Source: Bifiguratus adelaidae
Taxonomy: Eukaryota; Mucoromycota; Endogonomycetes; Endogonales
Length of the DNA stretch: 64,000 nucleotides
Reading direction: 5' to 3'
Assembly (NCBI GenBank): GCA_002261195.1
Contig: MVBO01000056.1
Location: forward strand, 1 to 64,000
The notes under the pieces were generated by a model. That model was not told the origin of the DNA. It worked only from the letters and a program-made list of their open reading frames with translations, and ran no database searches. Each line of letters opens with the position of its first letter. Position 1 is the first letter of the stretch. Positions 54,318 through 64,000 of this stretch are shown piece after piece. A program made the translations under genes and the position numbers.

Positions 54318-54563
54318 GATAAAAAATATTATTGTGAAGGTTTGAGCGCCTAGAGTACAAGCGACATTGGACACTCGTCGTCTTTTCACACCTTGTCATT
54401 GCACGCAACGCTTGTTTGTTGGGGAATTCCAAGCGGTATAAGGACCTCGATTGCGCCGAACGAGTGCTTTTACAACAAAAGACGGCGGCTCATTGACTGA
54501 TTTCACCTCTTGCTCGAAACGAACTCACGTTGCCCGCAACTGTCGGTGTAAGGCTATTCAACC

Positions 54564-56797
54564 ATGGCGGAAAAGGCAGAGTACTACCTCGGGTTGATGA
54601 TACCCGACTTGCAAGACTTGGAACAAAAGGGTCTATTCACCAAGGTATGTTGCGCGCAAGGTCAAAAACGATGTCAAGATGTTCAATGCTCTCTCCCCCT
54701 CTCTCTCTGCAGGAGGAAATCAAGCACATTGTGAAAAAGTTGACAAAGTTTGAATATGCGCTGAACAGGCGCATAGCACAGAAGGCTGACTTTTTGCGAT
54801 ACATTGAGTACGAAATGAACTTGGACGAGTTGCGCTTAAAACGTCGAGCACGACTTGGTATGTCATCTTGGGCCGTCATTGAGCGTATAGAATTGACACG
54901 AACCTCGTTCCAGTCACTGACCGCACAGCCAGACCGACTCGATCTGACTGGGCTGGCCCAAACCGGATATCCAATCTCTATAAGAGAGCAACCATCAAAT
55001 TCCCAGGCGACCCGGCATTATGGCTATCATGGATACGGCATGCCCGACGACAAAAGAGGACTAGAGAATTGTCAGAAGTGTACGCCAGCGCTATTCAAAA
55101 GCATCCCAACAAGCCCACATTTTGGATACTGGGGGCGAAATGGGAGTTTGAGGAGAATGGCAACATTGGAGCAGCACGAGTCTTGCTTCAGCGTGCACTT
55201 CGGTTAAATCCGCAATCTCAGGAGCTTTGGGGGGAGTATTTCCGGCTAGAGCTTGTGTATGTGGAGAAGATCAAGGCGAGACGGAGGATCTTCGGCATCG
55301 ATGGGGCCAGCATGGATGAACAACAAAAGAAGCTCGAGGCACAGGCGGACGACATGGAGAACGCAAACGGAATGATTGTGTTGCCGAGCTTAACAGGCGA
55401 AGATGTATCAGACAAGTCAACGGTCATGGAGGAAGCAATGGCCGAACGGCTCAAGGAAGAGAACAATCCCATTCTACAGGGCGATTTGGTCAAGATAGTG
55501 TATCGACACGCTGTATCTGGTACGTGAATGGCGCCTTACATTAGATTAATGCCTCATACTCTCTCGGCACAGCCATTCCCACTGACCTCGATTTCCGAAC
55601 GCAATTCCTCAGCATTCTCTCGGATTTCACCGATACGATATCCATCCAAAATGAGATTTATGAATCCATTCGGTCCGATTTTGCACTAAACCCCAAGGCT
55701 CTCTCATTGTACGCTTCCCGCTTTCTCTACATTGACGACAAGGATCACCCGGCACCTAACGTGAACTCGCCAACCTACGTAACTGCACTTCAAAACTGCG
55801 TTAAAGTGTATACCCAATTGTGCGACAGTTGCGAAGACGAATTGGCATCTGGCTTGTGGGAAGAGTACACCCGCTTCCTCTGGGCCGAGTTGATGAGGGT
55901 CAAAGAACGCAATTTGGAGTTATACCTTATCAAGTCCTTGCATAGAGCCTACAAGGCCGCCAAGAAAGCTAACGCGCTCAACGCTGCCATGATGGCCGGA
56001 TGGGTCCGTTTGTGCGTGGAGAAAGACGAGGATGAGTCCGAGGGACAAAGAGTTCTCGAGAAAGCCATGGTACAATTCCCTAAGGATGAATCCCTGTGGA
56101 AAATGCGGTTAGGCTTAGCCATGGGCACATGGGGCAAGGATGAACAGGTTTCGATAGAACGCGTTCAGGTGCTTTGCGACAGCGCCTTGAAAGCCTTACC
56201 GGAAAATCTTCCTATTTGGACACTCTATATGGACTGGATACGTCGCGAAGCCATGGACAAGCGGCTAGACAACGACGATGTTCAAAAAGTCTTCCAAACG
56301 GCAGTCCGCAATGTGACGGCGTTGCTGCCGAGCGTCGGCGAACCCGGCTTGCATCGAAACATGGTTAAACGCCTCGTATTGACACGTTACATCGAATGGG
56401 CCTTGTCCGAGTCAGGAGAAGGTATCAGCAAGGCGCGCCAAGTGTACGATCAGCTATTCGTTGGTGCCTATCCGGATGTGCAAGTCGTCATGTATTGCTT
56501 GGAAGTCGAGCAAGGCGCAGAGGATAGTAAAGAGAAGGAACGGCGCTTGAAAGCGCTTTGGGATCGTGCGCTGCAGCTTGATCCCAAGACCGGTAGTAAG
56601 TAGTCACTTGAATGTCAAAAGAGACCTTATCTAAATCCACTCCAGCGACACATTTGGCCTACATCAAATTTCTACTGCAAAAGTCAAAGTTTGAGGAAGC
56701 GAACGCAATCTATTACCGAGCGACAAAATCGGTGGCTGACATAGAAGCTTTTGAGAAGGCGTATCACTCCCTTCAAGAGGAGTTGCAAGGACGTTAA
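54564..56797 (+). CDS. UTP6: U3 snoRNP/SSU processome protein Utp6
   Basis: Five exons: 54564-54644, 54713-54857, 54914-55519, 55573-56592, 56646-56797; 667 residues. The N-terminus MAEKAEYYLGLMIPDLQDLE leads into the Utp6 family block KGLFTKEEIKHIVKKLTKFEYAL. HAT (half-a-TPR) repeats follow, for example ISNLYKRATIKFPGDPALWLSWI, VYASAIQKHPNKPTFWILGAKWEFE and AARVLLQRALRLNPQSQELWGEYFRLE. More HAT units occupy exon 4. Utp6 belongs to the UTP-B subcomplex needed for 18S pre-rRNA processing in the nucleolus. Length and order match yeast Utp6 with a longer middle. Confidence 0.95.
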
Positions 56798-56996
56798 ATA
56801 GAGTGTGTAAGATTATCATTGACGGAAAACATTATGTATGTCGATAAATAGGTTGTGCTTTGGAATTCACAAGTATGCAGATGCAGGCGTGCTGGTCAAA
56901 CCAATTAAGCTATAATCCTTAGCAGGCTATACACTTTATATAATTGCAGTAAACATTTCTAAATTCTTGCGTTCCTACACTTCCCTATCATACCTA

Positions 56997-59900
56997 CTAA
57001 GGCTCTGCACGCTTATCATCCGCTCGCGTCATCATCAAATGGTTCTTGAGCAAACGCACTTCACGACCGCGGACCATCGCTTCGTTCGTACGCACGTCTT
57101 CTTGAGCAGCCATCTTGTAGGCCTCGCTTCGGATGGGTGACGTGTATCCACGTCCATTACCACGCCGCTGTGGTTGATAGGTGACTTGGCAATCTTCTAG
57201 GAGCTCAGACCTCATATCTGGTGATGAGCGCGAGCTACGCATTTTGGCAATGAACTCAGACGGATTGCTTGCATATAAAAATCGCTCCTCGTGTGCCGCG
57301 AGACCAAGAGTATAGGTGTTGGAGTCCTCTTCGTCGCTACTGTCGAACTCGGAAGAGGACCCGTTCTCGTAGACCTTTGCCCATTTGAAGACTGACACGT
57401 TGACTGAATTCGATTTTCTGTGATGCGGCGACTCGGATATCACGATCTGCGGTTGTAGTTGGTTGTCATTCGGTTGGTAAAGTGATGATTGACTTCCGGG
57501 CGTGTTCGCAGTTCTCCAGGGAGGAGGTGTGTAAGTTGCTACTGTCTCTCGGTTCACAAAAGGAAGGCCTTCCGACAAGCGCCGCAATCGAAGACGATAA
57601 ATGATCTCATCAATGGCTAATTCAATACTGAGGTGATTCTTAATAATTGACATCTCTACATATGGCAAGTGATAGGTTAGGTAGGCAATAGCGATATGAA
57701 ACGTGAGAATACTTACTTGGCCACGTCGCTCGCTCGCCTTTAACGCAAGCATCAAGAAACATTTCCGAAGTGGGATTGGTAATGATTCGCAAAAAGTCAG
57801 TTAATTTGATATCGGGCACGATGGTGATGTCCCCATAATATTTCTGGGACATGATGGCTTGTAGCCGATGGAAGAAGGAAGGAGCAATATTGAGCTCAAT
57901 AAGCTGGTTACAGCGCAATTGAATCTCCGATTTGGTCAGCTTCATGCCGAATCGAACCAGATGAGAGAGCCTGTTCTGCTTGAGCGATTTGCGCAGAAAT
58001 GGATGTACATGGGGATTGACTATGCGACATGGTTATGATTGTATCGCGGTCATCGCAATGTAACATACCTTGGCATACGATGAAATGATTCACATTGAAC
58101 AATTCTGCCAATTTGTTCATGGGGAGATCACTGAATAAGAATGTAAGCATCCGCGCAAACCGTTGGAAAAGCCAATTCGCTTACTTTTCGACACTTCCAT
58201 CTATCCAACGATTGTCTGATGGATTCCACAAGAAGATATTTCCATTCTTGTCTTTGGCATAAATGGGAGAGGATGGGAATACTCCCGGAACAGCACAGGA
58301 TGCTGCGCTGAATGGCAGATTCATGGTCAGAATTATGACCTGCCTTGCGCCACCATTTGACATTCACTTACACTGCAGACCAAATAAGCTACAGAGAAAG
58401 ATAATGGATGAGAAAGCTGGCTATTGCATAGGCGGCTATCAACTTACCACATTCGGCGATGTTAAATAATTGAGTAACCTCGGCATCTCATATCGAGTGC
58501 TCGAAGAGACAGTAATATTCAAAATGCGACGCGTGCGGTTGAAAGCCTCTTGGAAAGTCATGTCACCCAGGTTTGCCCTCATCGTCTCCTTTAGAACATC
58601 AACTTGGAATAAGACACCTTAGAAAAATGCGCCGATTTAGAAATCAAAATACCGCGCACTGTGCGAAACCCACCATGCTTCAGAAATCGCTCGAGCTTGG
58701 TGAAGACAGAGTCCGGCGCATCCTGCTTGTCAAACATTTCCTGTTCAAAAGTCTCAGTAGAGAGTCGTAAATAATGCGCGATTGGATGTACCAGATAAAC
58801 ATTCTCCGGATGGAACAAGCTCTCGAGTTCATCATCTGTCCTTGTGCAAGCTAGGGATGCGACAATACTTCCGCTGGATGCGCCTGATATGATGCGTGGA
58901 AGAAGATCCGCTTCGAATAGCGTCTTCAACACCCCGATATGATTTAGACCTGAGAAGTTGTCAGTCTGAACCATTGAAATCGCCATGAATGACTGAATTA
59001 CTTACCAAAAGTCGCCCCACCACTTAGTAATAGCGCTGTACGTCCGAAATTCTGTCGTAGGTTGAGAAAGAGTTCGTATTTAGCCTTCAAGTCGAGGCCA
59101 TCTTGTTGCATGTCCTCAATACCGCGAGAACTTGATTCGGTTCTCTCCATGTTTGTATCTTCCGCTTTCAAGGTGGTTAAAATGCCATTCTTTTGGTTGG
59201 GCAGCGGCCGCCCTTGCATTGACTCTGCTGTTTGTGCTGGTTTCTCGCTCTCTGTGTTATCGTCTATCTGCACCAATGTATGCTTATTGTCTTGCGCGTT
59301 CCCTGTGTCCTTGTCGAACTGCCCAGCTTTGGCTTGGCTCGTGCTATCACACACTTGCGCTGGCCGAATAGATGTCCTGCGATCATCTTCAACATCTTCA
59401 GGGTCCACCAAATGTACACTGACATGACTTTCAGGAGGTGGTGGATTAGCAGTGGTGACCAAATGTCGCCACTTATGCTGTCGAGCTTGTACATTAGCCG
59501 GATCGGAATACATGCGTTCGTGGGCATAATGGGGTACGATTGACGTTGAGGTATGATATGGTGTACTGGGATCCGCATCGCAAATGATATTGAGCTGAAG
59601 TATGACTTCGTCAATGTAATCAGTGATGAGATTCTTTGTTCCAATGTGGGTATGTGCATAGAGTTTTGGATTTCCCATATCGCCTAGGTTTCGTTCTAGA
59701 CTTGTTCGTAGAAGGAATATCATATCACGCAAGTCTCCATCCTTTCTTGCTTTGCGCAGCTGTCGGAGACGGACGAGGACGAGTTCCCAATCGTAATCGG
59801 GTGACCTGGGATCACGTTTCCAAGCTTCATTGTTCTCCAGCTCGTCCAATATCCTTGCGGCTTCTTCATACTGAAAGAAGTTGGAAGACACCGACATGAG

Positions 59901-60169
59901 GTGAGAAAAATACCCATGTGGGTTCGCCGGTCGCATGATACGTGCGATTGCCTTCTAAAATGGCAAAATTGTCGGTGAGCATCCGTTCGGTATTGTCTGA
60001 GCTTAACCACGCTGGTACTTACGCCACACCAGTAGCTCGCTACATCTACTGCCACACTCTTTGCGATGTTTAGTACCGTTGGCACCAGACTGATGGGACT
60101 GCTCACGCTGAGTGCACTCCACGTCGATGACACCGCATAACTAGTTTCTCCTCCCTTTTCCAAATCCAT
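56997..60169 (-). CDS. Patatin-type triacylglycerol lipase (Tgl3/4/5 family)
   Basis: Nine exons: 60169-60023, 59954-59006, 58949-58674, 58602-58448, 58388-58372 (17 nt), 58307-58185, 58130-58069, 58019-57717, 57655-56997; 896 residues. A DUF3336 region lies at about 55-165 (YDWELVLVRLRQLRKARKDGD; FLLRTSLERNLGDMGNPKLY; GTKNLITDY). The patatin domain has the oxyanion loop LSGGATFG at about 358-365, nucleophile motif SGASSGS near 388-393, MRANLGDMTFQEAFNRTRR, and the DG-type dyad in WIDGS of exon 6. Exon 4 to 8 encode NITVSS, SAASCAVPG, LAELFNVNHFIV and the segment ending in KNHLSIELAIDEII. The tail is Ser-rich. Yeast Tgl3-5 release fatty acids from lipid droplets and also have lysophospholipid acyltransferase activity. 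Confidence 0.93.
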
Positions 60170-60386
60170 GGCGAACGATGTCTACAATAATACAAGCACT
60201 CCAACGAGCTCTCTCTACCACTCTTTCTGCAGAGCCAAACGCCTCACCAGCCTGTTAATGCAACGCACTCATGCCTGCATCTCTCCGAGAAAACACGTGA
60301 ATTGAAAACAATGGGATTTTTACTTTTGTGCTTGAAAACGATGGTTTCATGATCATGGTCAGTTGGATGTTACCGACTCTTGCGGA

Positions 60387-61405
60387 TCAAGGCAAATCTA
60401 CAGGCATAGTGGCAGATGGATGGGCTGGACAGAAAACAGGTTCAGCACAATGTAATGCAGATGGATGATGTGCAGAGCTTGTAGATAGTCCGTTTTGCTG
60501 GCAAGTGGGCAGTTGGAGGCAGAGCGGGGGGAGATTGACCTTGTCTCCATTTTCATGGGATAATACGCAGCATTCGGCAGGACTAGAAGGATTCTGGCTC
60601 AACGTCATACTTTTGGCTGGCTCATGAGGTTGATGATAATGCTGCATGTGACTCGTGTCTTGCACGTGTTGGCCATGGTTCGCTCGAGGATGACCGTTGT
60701 GTGGCAGGTGATGGGCGGCTAATGCACACTGAAGATGATTGTTTTGCGCTTGCAAAAGCTAAAAATACTCAGTTTACTACCTCAAAGCATCGCGCATGGA
60801 TGTTCTTACCTTGATGTAGTCCAAGCTTGCTTTCAATACATCGCATCGTTGGGGTTTGACTGATTTATCCAACAAGGTATCGGGAACGCACATTTCCATT
60901 TGTTGGATAGTGTAATTGATGGTGTCTCGACGTCGTCGTTCAATCAGGTTGTGGCTTTTGCGACGTCTCTCTTGTCGCTGCTGGACCACCTCGCAGTCCA
61001 CGTTGTTACTGGTAGAGAAATTTGTATTAGCACAGCCATGATGGCCCCAAACGTTACTTACCGATGAAGGATGCTCTTGCCATTGACTCTCAGTGACGAT
61101 TGCTTTTTGGCCTTTGGCTTAGGAGCATCAGTGTCAGTTACTGCTCGCTTGGGCCTAGTCGCGCCTTTTTGACGGACCGAAAAGTTGTAGTAAAGTGGAT
61201 GTCCATTGAGATCCCAGCAGATATCGCAATGGTCCTGTTTACCCTTTGCTCTTCGGCTGATGGTCACCGGTTGCTTGATGCCAGAAGAATGCTCTTGATC
61301 AACTGTAAAGGTCATGTCAGGTGTTGGAGACGGTGGAGCGCTTGACACTGGCGTTGAGTCGCTGGAGCCCGACATGGCTCTGGTGATTTGATGTGAAGAG
61401 GGCAT
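60387..61405 (-). CDS. bHLH transcription factor
   Basis: Three exons: 61405-61062, 61008-60810, 60758-60387; 304 residues. The bHLH lies at about residues 120-180: RRRKSHNLIERRRRDTINYTI has His, Glu and Arg at the E-box-reading positions, then a loop (DTLLDKSVKPQRCD) and helix 2 (VLKASLDYIKLLQ). Upstream is a Ser/Pro region (SSAPPSPTPDMTF) and a short CDICWDLNGHPLYYNF segment of unknown role. The C-terminal third is His- and Cys-rich (HHLPHNGHPRANHGQH). The basic region resembles USF/Ino4-like sets, but the flanking parts are not recognised. Divergence from the other bHLH protein of the window is large, so they are not recent copies. Confidence 0.85.
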
Positions 61406-62913
61406 GATATTGAGAGACAGTCCAATTGATGATTGGTTGAGTGAGGATTTTTTAGCCGTAAGCAATGGGAGAAACAAAACACAGTATTAGGCGCCAAGGC
61501 AACTCATAGGCCCCACGCCCCCCGCGTTATGTGACTCGACCGCGTGAGTACCCTACCGGCTATATGAGCATATCTACCAGGCGATCGTCCAATCAAAACA
61601 CGCCATGTAACTTCTAGGGTACCCAAAATCAATCTCATCTGTCCAAAATTGCCAGGTCCAGCCGCCTGTGCATGTGAACCATTAAGCACGTCAAGTGCAC
61701 GAGGGTACCGTTACAGACTGGTATCAAACATCAGAGCAGAACCAATCAAATATTGCGATGACATTACCATCATAGGGGTAACACCATTGGCCAACCTAGG
61801 ATACCCATAAAATCATGCCCATTTGCGGACTTGCCCGTAACATGCCTTCGCTCTTATACACCTTCGGCGTGCACGACTATGTTAGAATAGGGGTCGGGCT
61901 TAGATGGAGAAATATAATAGTATCGCATCCACGCGTCTACGGCATATGGAAAGCACTCGTTCCGTCAGTTTATAACGCCAGGCGACACAAGTTCAATAAG
62001 CTTGTACACGAGTTCAAGAACTCCGCTACTTCGCTTCCGCTTATGCTGAAGATTACCTGATTTGACTAGAGCAGCGGTGATACTTCCTTTGGCAAGAGTC
62101 ACCGAGCTTATGGTGAGTGTTCAAGCCGAGGTCCGGCCATCTCACGCGACGTTGTTCGACGTTGTACAAACACAACAAAGTAGGTAATCATGCTCTAAGC
62201 CAGATGTGGTACGAGGCTCCCTCCGCGCAAACAAATGACCACGCGCAGCGTCTCCACTTGTGATTTAGTCTGCTTTTCACGGCTGTAATGAAAGTGGAAA
62301 TCAGGCGCTAGATGAAGCTCCGTGCCTATGATGGCAACCTGTGCAGACTGATGCTCCGGGAAAATGGTGCTCTTTTGATTTACTGCTTCGGTCCGAAGAG
62401 GCTTGCAGGAGAGCCACCGTACAAAACTGTAGCTTCAGTGTTCGAGGTGTCGACGTTCTCTTTGGTACGGGTAAGTGATCGCCTCGGGGTGTTGGAATTC
62501 GTACACTGTGCAACCAGGTGTAACCTTTTCACAAGCATTCCAATGGAGATCCGCTGTCTTTGGACACATTAAATACATGCTCTAAGCGAAATCGCAGGAC
62601 CGCCACGACCTTGAGAGTACGTGCATCACAGACCATCGGCTGCAATAGGCGTAAACATCGTACTCGACGCATATGGAGGATCAATTCTTCCATCCATTGG
62701 TCGCTGATGGTATCACAGTTTCGCTATTATTAAAAGGTGTGCATATGCAACTGCATGTATTGTGATCCATCTGGAACGGCCAATGACCCATAATGAACCG
62801 TGAGTGTCGAGAAACTGTCGGGGCCGAGGGGTTGTATTCAGAAAGTATAAATTGCCCTCTGATTCCACTCGAATCGCACCAATTCCTGGCTTATTAAACG
62901 TCTATCTATCATC
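61406..62913. other. Intergenic, about 1.5 kb, nothing recognised
   Basis: The open frames here (for example plus-strand 61815-62060, 81 codons, and 62312-62572, 86 codons) have no recognisable domain and no splice partners. A TATA-like AAGTATAAATT at about 62839-62849 lies some 70 bases before the ATG of the following gene. Confidence 0.4.
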
Positions 62914-63638
62914 ATGAAAGCGCTAGGCATCCTTCTCGTACTTCTCGCTACCATTGTTCTTGGGCTGCCACAAGCCGAAGCAAGGAACTTTCGACGCGCT
63001 CCTCGAGAGGCTTGGGACAGAATCACGGTTACCAAGACAAACACAAAATATGTGACCTTGATGGATTCCAAGACGTTGCAGAAACCAGCACTAACCTTTT
63101 GACCTCTACATTGCAAAGATTTCCACCGCCACTCGTACAGCGACGATTCGACTGCCAGCCAGCACCGTGACAAACATTGTTACGACAGCAACTCCACTAC
63201 CTTCATGACACGGTCACTGACTCGGTGACAGTGACTACGCCAACGACCATTGAAGATACCGTTACCCTTACAGTAACCACACCAATGACTATCGACGAAA
63301 CAATCACCGTCACAACACCAACGACAACGACAGTCACAATTACTACTACGACAGTAGTTACTGTGCAGCCAACTCCCGCCATAATTATCAATTATCTGAG
63401 CATTACCGCTCCCATGGAAGTGGATGCAAGACAATTGGATGGTACCTTCCAAACCCAATCCTTTATCTTGGCAGGTGATGGTAGGCAACTCGTCCTTCTT
63501 CCTGTTCGATCTGGGAGCTATATTTACATCAATACGGGCAGCGTCCATGCTTGTATGACTGGAACATATCAACATTGCAGTACCGGAAGCTTTGGCTATC
63601 AAATGGACACAGACATTCAGGTGACCATTACTGCCTAG
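62914..63638 (+). pseudogene. Secreted Thr/Val-rich repeat protein gene, apparently frameshifted
   Basis: ATG at 62914 opens a clear signal peptide (MKALGILLVLLATIVLGLPQ) and 62 codons to a stop at 63102. A second segment in another frame covers about 63115-63210 (ISTATRTATIRLPAST, then TTATPLPS and a stop). A third frame, open to 63638, encodes DTVTDSVTVTTPTTIEDT and further VTVTTPTT-type repeats followed by a compact 75-residue domain (IIINYLSITAPMEVDARQ to QMDTDIQVTITA). The parts look like one secreted protein with an O-glycosylatable Thr-rich linker, broken by at least one frameshift. A missed intron or a sequence error is also possible. Confidence 0.5.
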
Positions 63639-64000
63639 ACAATGTTCTTTATGTCGGCTGTCCTTGAATTCTATCTATAAGGCCATATAGTTTGAAGTAG
63701 ATTGCCATATTGCCTTTAAGGATGTCATCCTCAAATGGTCCTCAGCCCCTTTAGAAACCTGGAATCCATCGATCGTATAATCGGAGGTGTGCCTCCATGC
63801 CCGCTATTCTCCTTAGATGGCAAGTATCAACTATGTGCTAAATTTGCCGTTCACCTGACATACCAAAGCAGCCTCCTTATCCCACAACAGTGATAGGTTT
63901 ACTCGGTGTTCCATGATCAACGTGCAAATAGTATTTCTACTTGCATGTTATCATCCAGCCTACCAGACTATCCCTTCACTCTCTGTATACTCCTATCCAA
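63639..64000. other. Right edge, nothing recognised
   Basis: About 360 bases after the secreted-protein frame. No gene, repeat or RNA recognised. Confidence 0.35.

Noticed and set aside
54318-54460. SECIS element for selenocysteine at the CDGSH TGA
   Set aside because: By eye I could not form a stem with the expected core pairs and apical adenines; a covariance search is still needed.
63203-63391. Val/Ile-rich minus-strand frame resembling membrane helices
   Set aside because: It is the complement of the Thr/Val repeats of the plus-strand secreted-protein gene.

Overview
The window is nuclear DNA from a fungus. Every protein family I recognise is fungal or pan-eukaryotic. Genes lie on both strands, 0.1-1.5 kb apart, and most are split by short spliceosomal introns (about 40-160 nt, GTRNGT...YAG). 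The gene set includes Zn2Cys6 regulators, a chitin-synthase export chaperone, a protein O-mannosyltransferase and a leucine-rich-repeat adenylate cyclase, which are fungal signatures. A WNK-type kinase and a short tropomyosin hint at an early-diverging lineage (Mucoromycota-like) rather than Dikarya; that placement is inference. There is no operon structure, CRISPR array, insertion sequence, virus or telomere.

Layout. 0-5.6 kb: two small PPxY proteins around a YjbQ-family gene, then a bHLH regulator. 6.8-9.0 kb: forkhead regulator. 10.2-13.0 kb: ETF beta, an unknown coiled-coil protein, and ARF GTPase. 13.1-17.1 kb: Zn2Cys6 regulator and ketopantoate hydroxymethyltransferase. 18.1-31.0 kb: WNK kinase, PMT4-type mannosyltransferase, phosphoacetylglucosamine mutase, tropomyosin, a SMAP-domain protein, an iron-type alcohol dehydrogenase divergent from a class III CoA-transferase, and CHS7; then tRNA-Gly. 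31.3-42.0 kb: a second Zn2Cys6 regulator with the same exon plan as the first, a mitoribosomal protein divergent from MCP1, and a 1957-residue adenylate cyclase. 42.8-50.6 kb: degenerate accessory region with a broken Cys-rich repeat gene, a TBC1D20/Gyp8-type RabGAP, and a five-copy sulfotransferase-like array with two intact copies. 51.1-61.4 kb: pyruvate kinase, Dap1-like haem protein, CDGSH protein with an in-frame TGA, Utp6, patatin-type lipid-droplet lipase, second bHLH. The last 2.5 kb is sparse and holds a frameshifted Thr/Val-rich secreted-protein gene.

Functional themes. Wall and glycan biogenesis are concentrated at 20-31 kb: PMT4 uses dolichol-phosphate-mannose, AGM1 makes the precursor of UDP-GlcNAc, and Chs7 exports chitin synthase. 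Signalling genes are the cyclase, WNK, ARF and RabGAP. Mitochondrial genes are ETF beta, PanB, MCP1, the mitoribosomal protein and the CDGSH protein.

The observations most worth checking are the CDGSH gene whose second cluster motif is interrupted by TGA while all exon phases continue through it; a 72-nt in-frame intron-like insert inside the forkhead domain; a tropomyosin one actin-period shorter than usual; four GC-AG introns; and the decaying sulfotransferase array. Exon models were built by eye from splice motifs, reading phase and family alignment. No database search or expression data were available.
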